A stretch of 64,000 bases of DNA from Morella rubra (taxonomy: Eukaryota; Streptophyta; Magnoliopsida; Fagales; Myricaceae), in NCBI GenBank assembly GCA_003952965.2, contig CM025854.1, positions 29,605,366-29,669,365 on the forward strand, given 5' to 3'. Shown piece after piece: positions 11,641-23,068 of this stretch (within the stretch, counting starts at the first letter, position 1; each line of letters starts with the position of its first letter). The position numbers were made by a program, and so were the translations under genes. Under the pieces are notes generated by a model, which searched no databases, was not told the DNA's origin, and saw only the letters and a list, made by a program, of their open reading frames with translations.

Positions 11641-12603
11641 GTTCTTCATCAAAAGATCACTCTTTCAGGATCGACCAAGTCTTCGCTGCTCTCCTTTTAT
11701 TAACATTACTCTCAATTTCCTAATATTTTATGACTGCTTCTAACCTACTAGGTTGCACGACAAACTTTTCCTCTTTTGGGACCACTCAACACACTCATGA
11801 ATGTTTTAACTGGTCCACTTCTTCCCCCCTGCTTCTCATCTCCTCATCAACCCATCTCATACCTCGACTTAGTTTCAGGTATAGATTTAAGATAATTCTG
11901 TCTAGTTTTAGCCATTTTGGAGTGTGTTATGCAATTATTAGTTTCAATTCCAGGCAGTAAGTCATGTGTGTATGCACTCCACTCCCTTCATGAATGCTTT
12001 CGATGCAGTGCATGATGGATTCTGTACCTTTTCCAACTTTTTGTTTTTATTGATTTATTTCGTACTTGCTCGCTCACTTTATAATTTTGTCTGCCCACCC
12101 TCATGGACACTACAGTTAGCATTACTCCTCCACAACAGTTCCTCTCCAACATGTTGCCTCTTCTATCCCCCCACAAATTCTGTTTGATTTGTCTCCAACA
12201 CAACTTGGAACATGCGACTTTCGGCAATGTTCGCAAATCACAGGACCGAGGAGTCACCATTGGATTGGATCTCAGATTGGTGCGTCTAATAATGGTGGGC
12301 CACAATCTGAGGCATTCTTTCAATCGAAGGAACTGCCCCATCGGAATCTGCTCCCCATGCAAAAAAAGGCTTCAACTTGAGTTACTTTGGACCGAACCCT
12401 TCAAAACCAACAAATGAAACCCGAGTAAAAGAAAGGAAAAGAAAAAGCAGAGTTGGGCAGAGACAATGTTCGCTTTTCACTTCTGGATTTGATTGCGTGT
12501 TTGGTGGGCCACGGATCGTAATGTCAATCAAAGATTCTGTCTCCCCATAGTTCAAATTTGAACAGTTACTTTAGTCTTTCCTTTATATTATATTAGATGA
12601 AGA
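11641..12603. repeat. Mosaic block between the duplicated copies
   Basis: 11694-12030 contains short exact pieces that alternate between the CLE25 intron region (13966-14800) and the left flank (9640-9840). 12030-12603 resembles 9840-10425, with part of it represented twice in shortened form: the CAATGTTCGC block occurs near 12228 and again near 12465. Gaps are very frequent, in sharp contrast to the near-identical blocks on both sides. See findings for the two readings. Confidence 0.7.
11665..11693 (-). pseudogene. CLE25 exon 2 relic
   Basis: These 29 bases match the functional exon 2 (13921-13960) apart from an 11-bp internal deletion that removes the middle codons and shifts the frame. 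The stop TGA and the GAGAGCAGCG start survive. No matching exon 1 with a CLE motif exists near it, so it cannot encode a peptide. Confidence 0.8.
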
Positions 12604-13857
12604 GACATTAATGAAGCCTATTAAATGCAAAAAAACGAAAGGAAAAAAAAACTACTAATCTCGTGGGGTTCTTTTTCTTCTAAAGGCTTATATTCTCTAA
12701 GGTGTTATAAAAAGACAAAAAAAAAAAAATCACGTATTGTTGGTCAAATGCGACTCGTGGGACTTTTTTTATATTCAATTATATGATTTATTATTCTTTC
12801 TTTCTTTTTTCAATTTTATGGGGAAATGAGACCAAAGAATGAATTAAGAGTGTGCTTAGAAGAAAAAAAGAAAAGAAAAAGAGTGATATGAAGACTCATT
12901 CTGTGAAGTGTGGGATGCAATGGTTTCGAAGATGTTGTTGGCAGCGGTCCACAGCATTGCACACAGCATTGCATTTCTATGCACTTTATCAAGAATTATA
13001 CATTAGCAATCCTCATGTTTATGTGAAAACCCTAGTTATTCTTTCCTCTTTTGGGATTTTTTTCGGAACGTAGTGGAGTTTGTATTAAGGTCTAAGACAT
13101 ATACATGAGTTGGGAGAGAATGATGAGTGAGTTGCTATAATTTTTTTGGGTGACAAAAAAAATCTGAACATCCATTTACTTGCATAATATTCGAATGGAC
13201 TTAATTCAATATATGTACAAATTTAGTTTAATGATATGGTAAATTTTAAAAAGACTGACTGACCTACAAATTAATTTTTATTTTAATCGTAAAAAATAAT
13301 AATAATAATAATCCTGAAAGCAGCTGAGGACAATATGTTACAAGCCAACTCATTTCCTTTTCTGGTTCAGCGCTCCTTTTTCTTATGGTATCTATTTGGT
13401 CTGTTTTTATATATGCAAAGTAGTAATCCCTATCCATCAACCTCTCTCTAAAACTTTCAAGTAGGGACAAGCAAAAAGCTCAAATCTTTCTCAAGGTTCC
13501 CGTGTATTTTGTCTGAGATAATTACTCGGTTCTTTCAACGCGCATGAAAACTTTTACTGTTCATGCAGTCACCAATCAAACTAAACCACGCTGCAGCTCT
13601 CGTAGAATGCTCCGACATTGGAGAAAACAAGAGAACTTGATGATTGATTCTCTCTCTCTCTCTCTCAATAACTCATTAATCATCACAATTAGTACAAGTC
13701 TGGCACAAAATGATTAGTAACTGAATGAATTGCAGATAATCTGACTACAAAATATATATATAGGCAGTCGGACCTAGTGGTAGCAGCTTGCTCTAGTATC
13801 CAGGGAAACAAAATTCAACTTGGATTGTGTACTTAGTGGATGGTCATAAATTTAAGT
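12604..13857. repeat. Near-identical duplicated block, copy 2; 3' flank of CLE25
   Basis: This is the partner of 10426-11640. It lies directly 3' of the intact CLE25 exon 2 on the minus strand, so it probably includes the gene's 3' untranslated region. The (TC)n microsatellite at 13649-13666 is specific to this copy. Confidence 0.9.
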
Positions 13858-13920
13858 TCTTGCACATTTCTCTCTACACAATCTCCGATGCTTCTCAGTT
13901 CTGATCACTCCCCTTGGCGC

Positions 13921-15086
13921 TCAGGATCGACCAGGTGGTCGTCTAGTCTTCGCTGCTCTCCTGAATAAACATACCAGAAGATATTAACATCAGTACTGAG
14001 AGACTAAAACAAAAGACAATTTCCATGATAAGATAAGGTAATATTTGCAGCACTATGACTTATTAATTGGGAAGCTTCTAACAGGGAGCTTGAGATTACA
14101 ATATTAGGAGTATGAGTATTATGGGGAGCCTAGTTAAAAGGGACAGCAGATCTCTTGGTATTGAACGACAAACTTTTCCGGGAATGATGGTTTGGACTTT
14201 CAATGGGCCATTCATTGGGCCATTAAGAGAACAGCTTCCAATATGTTAAATAGAAAAATTCAACACAAAGGAAAGGACTCATCTCTGAATGTTCCCTCCT
14301 AACTAAAGTGGTCCACTTCTTCCCCCGATGTCTTTATTTGCTTCTCATCAAAATAAGAGAAAGATATTGGTTCAAAGAAGCTTTTAGTAAAGAGTTAAAA
14401 GTATCATCAACTCCCATGCATCTCATACATGGATTACATGATATTTCTTTGATAATCTACCACCTTAGTTACAGCTCAGGTCGCCAAAGGGCTGAGGAAG
14501 AGCTGGTTTGACTCCAGATGTTAGATGCAAAAAACACAAAAGCAAAAAAAAATTCTGTCTAGTCCTCCTCCACACTAAACAAAACAAAAGAGAAGTCTCT
14601 CTGCCATTTTGGAGTGTCCCATCACCCTTGAAAGTTGAGACTCAGAGCAATTATCAACAGAAGGATAGTTTCAATTCCAGGCAGTAAATTTTCTTCTTTA
14701 AGTCTGAGATGTGTGTCCCTCCATAATTTAGAAGTTGTTAAGCAACACTCCACAGTCCACTCCCTTCATGAGCATGCTTTCGATGCAGTGCATGATGCAT
14801 ATTTGATTGAGAGAAGGGAAAGAACATATATGTACCTGTTGTGAATGGGATCAGGTCCATTAGGTACTCTTCTCCTGCTCACGTAATTGAGATCGGATGC
14901 CCAATGAACGACATGCTTCTCTCTTCCAATTAACTTCCAATACTTGAAGATTTCAGTTGATCGAGCCGTTATTGTTGATGTTTTACTCGCATGGTTTGCT
15001 AGGATTCCAACTGTCAAAAACCAAATGACACCCACAAATAAAAGAGTTCCAAACAGAGCCCTGAAAAGCCTACCACTTCCCACCAT
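13921..15086 (-). CDS. CLE25: CLE25-type signalling peptide precursor, two exons, 96 aa
   Basis: Exon 1 is 15086-14836 and exon 2 is 13960-13921. The 291 nt close in phase across a GT-AG intron of 875 bp. Residues 8-30 form a hydrophobic signal segment (FRALFGTLLFVGVIWFLTVG). The CLE motif is at residues 72-83: RRVPNGPDPIHN, one residue from Arabidopsis CLE25 (RKVPNGPDPIHN). The intron splits codon Arg84, directly after the 12-residue peptide. Exon 2 then adds RAAKTRRPPGRS, which fits the short basic tail of CLE25. CLE25 is secreted, proteolytically released, and in Arabidopsis acts as a root-to-leaf dehydration signal through BAM receptors and in phloem development. That role is from the family, not from this sequence. 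Confidence 0.93.
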
Positions 15087-17937
15087 GGCTGTTCCTCTGT
15101 TTCTCCTATAACTTCCTACTCAAGGAAATTGGCTGGCTGTTGAAAGCAGCGAGGGAAGAATAAATCGAAACAACCATTTTGCGATTGAGAAAAACGAAGA
15201 TGAATATGGAAATTATGGACCTCCCACTTTCGCAGAATAAAACAAGAAATGGACCTCCCACTTCAGCACAGAACAAAATACTGGAAGAGAGAACAAGCTG
15301 GTAGGACAGTGCTTAGGTGGTTCTTAACTTGGCGCGGAGAAGTGGTTCGTTCTATTTAAAGGAAGAGCATAGCAAGAAAGAGAGTACAAGGCCAATGCAA
15401 CGCAAAAGTTTGTTATCCAAGTTGCTTTATATATTGAAAGGGGTCCATGCAAGCTCTCTTTCTTTATTTTGCTTTGTTCATTTTTTGTGCAGCTAGCAGA
15501 GGGGACCTCACTATCACCCTAATTGGGCGTACTCTAATTGTGTAGAAGACAGAGCCGCCCGGTGCCTATGTGGAACTCTGAGGATCAAGAAACCTCCAAT
15601 TATCGCCAACTTGGGCCCGAAAACAAGATTATCTTAACCACTTGACTTGATCAAAAGCTAGGAGCCCTGTTTGTGTGTGTCATGCACACATGTATGTGAT
15701 CTGCATCTTGAATATAAAGAACCAAACAAACACACCAAACTAATGTGTTCGTGTACAAAGAAGAAAGCATACCAAAAAAAATTACAGGTCTACCACCACT
15801 GCGGTTTTCTTCCTTGATCAGTAAAAAGTAATCTTATCCTACTTTTGCAATGGGAAAAAACTTAACACGGCACGTCTTTCGAACCACTTCTTTACAACTG
15901 AAAATTAAACCAGTCTCTGGATACCATCTCAATGTGCGCCTTATAATATCTGAAGGGCTCTTAAAGCCATTAAAGATTGTGACGGCAAGCAATTTCTGCA
16001 TGTGAAACTTGAATACTTGTGCTCGGAAAGTAACCTAATTTGCTCTAAATCATACCATTTGCATCTGAAAGTTCAAACACAGACCGTTGTGTTTCAAGAG
16101 CAAGATGAATACAAGTAGAGAGCCTAAAAACTCTGAATACAATTAGACAAAATGAATTGATGACCAAACAATGCGCTAGCTCCTTTTGAAGAATGGCGTG
16201 ACCAAATGTAATCGTTTATATATCTACCACATATGTAACCTACACGAGAATAAATATGCAAAAGCATAATAGAAGTTACACTAAAAATTTCATCAACAAC
16301 TGTAATCCTCACCATTCACCAAGCCCACATCCGATTCCTGTTCAGAGTGAGCATGCTTCGTAGAAGCTGCTAGCTCCAACATAATAAATCTTGATGAAAA
16401 GGTCGGGTTGATTCCTTGTTGCTTTTCCATTACAAAAGTCACTTCCTCTTGTCTTCTAGATAACATATAAAGCAGCACTTCCCTTGCAAAACTCAAAGTA
16501 TCAACTGAGGGTCCCCCCACCCTTCCCCTCTTGGATCAGAATCTTCATGTCTTCAGGGTATTAGTCCGTTTGGTCATTGTCCTCCTGCTACAGATCCGGT
16601 TCCGACGCAGATACAAGCAGGGTATCTTAGTTGACAATGAATAATCTTCTCAACCCCTTCGTTATTTCTGTTCTACCGAAACCAACAGATCTTAGCTGCA
16701 AAAACATGCACTTCAGCTCCTGCATGCCTAGAAAAAAAATTTTTGTTTAAAGAGAAATTGTGCAAAGTTATGTAAAGTGATGGCTGTGATTTTAAGAAAT
16801 GATTCGTTTCTTAAAATTACGGCTTCACTTTGCATGACTTTGCACAGAATCCGTTCTTCCCGGCGTAAGCGTCATTAAGATCAATTCAGGGAGTCAATCA
16901 GTTAGGACGCTAGCTGGGGCTAAGGTTTTTGACATCCCACTTCAAGTGGCTTGGTACCCCATTAGAATTACCGACCATATCATTTATGATTTCTTGCAAA
17001 AGGTTCAACTACTTTTCCATGTTTCAGAAGTTTGAGATCTGAAAAAGGGGAAGGGGGAAGGGGGAAGTGAGAGGAAAAGGAGATTATGCTGTTGGTGTTG
17101 GTTATATTTGTTTTGAACAGGTTCCATTCAAGGTTTTCTTTAACAGATTCCATTTGACGCAAGTGCAATTTGCATCACAAAAAGATAAAAGACATTTGTC
17201 AACATTCGGCATTCAAACTTAAAAATGTGCAAGTGATTTCGAAGTTAAAAACCACGTGAAATTGGGCCTATAATGACCTATCTTGGCTTCAAGAATTACA
17301 TTGAGATTCTTCCGTGCTTGAAACGCTAGAATTATAAGAAACTGTCAATAGAAGATACATAACGAAGTTCACAACCTTGCTAGTGGGGGAAGATAAATAA
17401 ATTTACACCGACTTGTGAAGCAGACACTTTCTCTTTTGGTCCTATTGATGTCTTCATTGTCTTGTATTCCTCCTATTGTAGCGTGCGATTCTGTTGAGTA
17501 ATACGGCATGTCTTTATCCCCCCCCTCCCCAAAAAAAAAAAAGGCACACCGACTTGCGCGGTGATCAGCTACAGATCAGGGTATAAACCTTGCATAATCG
17601 GATCTTTTTTTCTAATCAGACTGAATTAGTGTGGATGGGAGAGGAAATGCTAACTCTTTGACCTGCAGTAGAGTATCTGTTCAAAAGATTCACAACAAGC
17701 CCAAAACATACACATGTTAGTAAAAAAAGAAAAAAAAAATCATTTCTCAACGTATTTGAACATACCCATGGGAACAGTGGATGCCATAAGATCTATTGCA
17801 TCTCTTGTGGCAGTACCAAAAATTGACAGAAGGGAATAGTACATCAAGTTATTATAGCATCTCAGGATGCAATGTCATCCACTGCGAACTCTCTTTAGTC
17901 CCAGGTTACAGTTTCCATCCTCCACTTGAGACTCGAG
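15087..17937. other. Intergenic between CLE25 and RsmD
   Basis: 15087-15400 is probably the CLE25 leader and promoter. 15400-17937 has no supported exon. It holds a foldback element (16745-16858), a G-rich purine tract at 17041-17066 and a poly-C/poly-A tract near 17518-17543. Short frames at 16124-16520 resemble nothing I know and lack an intron-exon context. Confidence 0.45.
16745..16858. repeat. Foldback (hairpin) element, about 114 bp
   Basis: The arm from GTGCAAAGTTATG at 16760 pairs with the arm ending CATGACTTTGCAC at 16845. Pairing continues inward through TTTTAAGAAA/TTTCTTAAAA and is imperfect further out. The loop is only a few bases. It could be a tiny MITE or a hairpin RNA source. 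Confidence 0.65.
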
Positions 17938-20900
17938 TTAACCTTCCAGTGCTGATTTCCGAAGTGACTTTTCCAACTTCCTCTTCTTCTGGGCCCATGT
18001 AGGTCCATATATAACTAAGTGTGTCCGTCCAAACCGCCGATCAGTTATCTGAACTTCCATTTCACCAGTTGCATTCCATAACACACGTAAATATCACTTA
18101 AAAAATACATGACCGAATTAGTTAGCATATTGAAGACCACATATCTAGTTTTTTGAATAATAACATGTACTTACATCCATAACAAGAAAAATGAAGGCAC
18201 ATTGGTTCTAGCTGAAGGATACTTAAAGAAGGTGATCATGAGTATGCATGGAGCCACTGTGATATAGGAAAATCACTAAAATGCCTCACCATATGGTTTG
18301 GATTATCACATTTAACACCCTCCCACAAAAAATTGAAGTCGTGGATCATTATGATTTATGATGATTCCTTATCCCGTGACAAAAGGACTGGTTTTTAGAA
18401 TTACCTTTACTAGGCATCCACATGTATCAAGCATGTTTGTTCTTGAGGGATATTCAACTACCTAGATAACAAAGTCCATAAAATAGAGAAACTTGGTCAA
18501 TGAACATACATATACAAATCCAAGTTAAGCAGAAAACGTGAAACCCAAGCTTACAATAAAGGTATCTTCTCCAATTAAGGGTGAATTTGAAATTTGCCCC
18601 ATCAGCACCCCATAGTCAACTTCAGTATATGGAGGGGTGACACTAATATAATCAAATGATCCATCTTTACCTGCAAACAATATGTAAGATCATAATGAAT
18701 GGAACAAGAAGTCAATGCAGCTACAAGTTTAGATGTTATTCTTTGGATGGAATTGACCTATCGGTAACCTTAATCGATTTTACCATGACACATCCGAGAC
18801 AAATATTCTTCTTTCCCATTCTATATATCTCGGCCCTTTTTGAATGCAACATTAATGTGTCCTGATCATTTTGGTATGTACGAATCTTGGCCCCACTTGA
18901 TTTTCTTCAGTATCCTGTCACTTCAATCACATTTTTCTCTTGTACTCCGTTTTTCTCTTTCAAGAAAGTATGGGTAGTACCGTTTAGAATGTATTGATAT
19001 GCTTAGCACATCCGTTTAGACCCTTTGAATTACTAGGTATTCACAAATTTTGACCTAAGTGTGAACTACCATTTCTTCACTTACCTATTATATATAGATA
19101 CTTGTCATTCCTCAGTGTTGCCAAAATAGACATGCAGGGTTGATACTTAAGTATTATGAACTGGATATCCCCCAATCAAATGGTTTGGGTAAATTCTACA
19201 CCTAAGTTGCTTCAAAAGAGTGACCATATACACAAACACAAAAGACAGAAAGAAGAGCACATACCTACAAATCTCTCTGCTCGTTCGAAGAAATTTTCAA
19301 CACGGACAGTATGTATAACTGAAACATCAAGAAACCCAGTCCATTCCAAATTTGGACGTAAAACGTCTGACACAACCCAAGGATCCATCTCAACAAAATG
19401 CACCTGAAGATTTTCAATTCACAGAGTAGGTATCCAGGAAGATTAATCGATGCAATGACTTCTAAAAGCAAACAGTATACACCAGATTGTCCCAAATTTC
19501 AGGTCTCAAGCCCACATTCACTTCCCCTCAAATCAAAAGGCCACTTCAACTTTTGCTGTGTTAAGCAACATTGATGGCCTGTTGGCTTCCCTAGATGGAC
19601 ACCGTAACTAGCAGGACATCATAATTAGTAGTGCAAATGATACAGAATGAGCTGCTGATTGTACCTCAGAACATCCTCGGCTAATTGCTTCGATACCAAC
19701 AGATCCAGTACCGCTGTACAAGTCCAACCAGCGGCCAGGCCTTAAAGATGCAGGACAGCCACTAGCTACCTAACAAACGGAGAACACGTTATTCTCATAA
19801 ACATTAAATCTTGATAAATATTTTCCTTATCTGATTGACGACCAGTGTTGGACGTCAAAGAACTCTAAATGACCAGAAAATCTTCAGAATTGAAAAGAAA
19901 AAAACTTAAGAAGTATTTAATATTAAGCTAAAACCATTACCTGCAATATATCAAAGGCTGCACCTTTCACAACTTCCATCATCGGGCGTACATCCATACC
20001 CTTTGGTGACAGTAACTTCTTTCTCCGAGCCTTTCCCCCAAGAACCTACAATGGCCAATTAATTTAAGATTTCTCACACAAATGAAATCTCTGACGGCCA
20101 AGAGTAAGATATAAAACTATGTTAGAGTCCATACAGAGAGTGAATTGCTTTATGTAAGTTTTCTACTGGAATTACAAGGCCACAGGATATGGCAGCAATC
20201 ATCTTGTGAAGCAACAACCACATTAAAAATGTCAGTATAAGACATCCTAAGAATTACCTCGTGCCATGATCTGTAGCTTCAGGGAACATTTGGAACATTT
20301 CATTTCTGAACAGAGCATCTATTCTAATTAAAAGCCATTCAAACTCCATTTGACATCCCGAAATTCTGTAAATGCCATACAAACTCTCCAGTTTTTCGTG
20401 ACATGAATTGCCATCAGTGCCCAATATCATTAGCATTAACCCTTGCCCTTTCAAGATGCATTGAACGCTTTAGCCTTCCGAATGTTACCTTATTTAAACA
20501 ACAACCACCTCTCAAACACTACGAAATGGACCCTAAAAAGAAAAAACCTGTTCAACTACTTCTGTTACAGACTGGCGTACTTTGTCAAGTATTTCTTCAT
20601 AGCAGCGCTTGCAACAGAATTTCAACCGACATTGTTTAATACGTACAAATTTTGGCACTTGTCCTATGGTCGTCAAGTTTTCACCGTCGCAAAAATAAAC
20701 AATAACGGGAATAAAATTGGAGAAAAAGCATACCTGAAGCAACTTATGGGTGGTCCGTGGCGGGTTAGGTTCCTCAGGGGGTTCGACGGACTTCCGTCTT
20801 CCTCCCTTCTGCACTTCCTTTCTCCCTTTTTTCTAAAAGCCATATCCAAAATCAACAAACCAATTTAAGAAAAGAAAAAGAAATTGAAAGCAATCAAAGT

Positions 20901-21376
20901 TTTCGACCACATGAATCATTAGAAAAATGATTTTTTAGTAAACTCAAAAGACATTCAAAAGAGAAAAAAATCAGTATTCAATTTTCCTTCCTTCTTTCGA
21001 TTTTCTTAGCCAATAAACAAGACTTCGGATATGGGGGGAGGTGCGAGAGGGAACCTTGGGAGGAGAAGGTTCAGATAAGAACTCGTCCGGGTTCAGACCG
21101 TAACGCTCAAGCAATAGCTTCTTCTCCTCACTAGCCAAACCATTTCCTGATTCTGATACCATTACACAAAGCACAAAATGTTCAATCACAACGAAAGCAC
21201 CGCAATTTGTGCACGAGCACAAGAATGACGAACTTACTGTAAGAGAAAACGATGACAGGTGATCGCGGCCAATTGTTCGGTCTGGATGATACACTGACGA
21301 GAGGAAGATTAGGATAAGATGAGCTGAGGTTCATGCTGAATAGCGAGAGAATTGAAGACGACGAAGCCACCGCCAT
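17938..21376 (-). CDS. Chloroplast RsmD-type 16S rRNA guanine-N2 methyltransferase, nine exons, 322 aa
   Basis: Exons on the minus strand: 21376-21238, 21152-21055, 20832-20734, 20045-19941, 19769-19665, 19403-19265, 18670-18555, 18461-18405, 18048-17938. All junctions are GT-AG and the total is 969 nt. The N-terminus (MAVASSSSILSLFS...) is Ser-rich and lacks acidic residues, typical of a chloroplast transit peptide. The SAM-binding motif I is DLYSGTGSVGIEA (from residue 163), followed by VEMDPW (motif II). Motif IV is TPPY at 240-243, where bacterial RsmD has (D/N)PPY. The tail DRRFGRTHLVIYG matches plant RsmD-like proteins (At3g28460). The family methylates guanine in small-subunit rRNA. 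A target in chloroplast 16S rRNA is inferred from the family and the transit-like start. Confidence 0.9.
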
Positions 21377-23068
21377 CGCCCAAGCTGGAGCTCAAGTAAG
21401 AGCGCAGAGATTTTGCGAATCCGGAGGACTACGTTGTCGTTTCGTTTCAGTTCTGGCAAATCCGGAAACGGCGCACCATATGCTGGAGTTTATAAACGTT
21501 CTCCAAAAGATTATTGTGCGGAGCTCTTGAATTGGTTTTTCTGGGCGTTGTAATGTAGGGAGATCTTCAGCATATAATAATGGTTTAATTAGTCGGATTT
21601 TTTAGTTAAAAAGAAAATGAGCTAGAGGACTCCCTCCTAGTTCAAAACTTGGAGAATCAAATCCGGATTGTGTGCCTCACAATTTAGTCCCCAATTATAA
21701 CGAAAATCGAACTAGAAATTCGAGATGGGTTGGATTTTTTCTTTTCTTTCCTCGATAAAACGCCCTATCCGAGTATCCGGTCACCTGTTAAGAGGGACCT
21801 GAACGAGGAAATTTATGAACTATGCGTTCCATGATAATTACTTCCGTTTATTCCATTAGTTTCAAAATAGTTATTAGATAGAGCAGTCTGTTATTTTACT
21901 TGCCTACAATACAGGGTCAAATCATCCGTGGCTCCAGAACCATTCCATTAGTCCATTACATTCTCCTCGCATACTTCGGCCATTGCCAAGACCTGTTTCG
22001 ATCAACTTTTTGGCCCTGAATAGCGGAATCCTAAACCCCGTTTTACACTTTAATACTTTGTAGGCACCATGAAAGGGCTGCTGATCATTGACACAATGAC
22101 TGCAAGAAGGAGAGTAGCATGCAGACTTGCAGTTACTCGCCAAGTTCCTAGGACACTGGAACTAGAAGTTTACAGGAACGAAATTCCAAACAAGTAATTT
22201 TAATGATCTCGGTATCGACTCCACATGAATAAGTTCCCTATTTGAATGTTGAAAGCCAGCTGCTAAGTGCTATCTGGTTAAGAATTGATAACAAAATAAC
22301 AAAAATTGCACATTCAGTGACAGATATGGCAGAGATTTTACTTCAGACACTGAGTCACCAACAGGGGAGCAAAATCATATTCTAGAAGCTCTAATGGCCG
22401 AACAAGACAGAAGCTCTAATGTTGCAAGTTTTGCTCATCTAAAACCACATACATTCAGGGACCAATCAACCTAACTGATTGGCTGAAAGACTAACTGAAA
22501 CCTGCCAGTCTAATAACAGTTTGTTGCTCTATCAGTAATCAATACAACGAATCTAGCTGGTAATTTGATCTTTGAATTTGTTAATTCTTGTGTTATCGAT
22601 GGTACTTCATCAATCAAGCAACACCTTAAACATTAAAGGGACACACAACACGAGCATCATCGTGTAAACCAAACATACAGATTTTGCAGCAGCTATTGAT
22701 GAGGAATGAAAACAACAGCGAAATTACAGGGTATCTTGGATCTGGAAACATGTGAAATATTTTCATTTACGGAAGACTGATGCTTTAAAGTGCTTGAACG
22801 AGAAGGTAGTAAGTAAGGTGAAAGATACCTTCAATGACAAATGTCTTTTAGGCTCTTAGCCTCGTTAGAGGCTGTATTTCATACAACAACGGGCAAACAA
22901 ATAGATCTATAACCTACGGTTCTCAAGCAGTTTATTTAAGGACACAGCTATACCGACAAATGGGGAAAACTTGCTAAGATGGAGACTACACCATTTACAA
23001 TAAGAGCCTCCGACACCTTACCACAAGAACTAGAAATCCTGGAACCGCTTCTCCATCATTGCTCCATG
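21377..23068. other. Intergenic between RsmD and BIR2
   Basis: 21377-21600 is the RsmD promoter side, and sequence near 23068 is the BIR2 3' region. No exon, RNA gene or clear element is seen. A 73-codon frame at 21922-22143 on the minus strand has no recognisable domain. Confidence 0.4.

Noticed and set aside
10669-13073. Two identical 73-codon frames (10669-10890, 12852-13073) that look like a conserved tandem gene pair
   Set aside because: The identity comes from the recent duplication of the whole non-coding block, not from selection on protein.
16124-16520. Two short minus-strand frames between CLE25 and RsmD
   Set aside because: No recognisable motif, no splice context and no family match that I know.
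20443-20868. 141-codon plus-strand frame
   Set aside because: It is antisense to RsmD exon 3 and intron DNA; no independent support.
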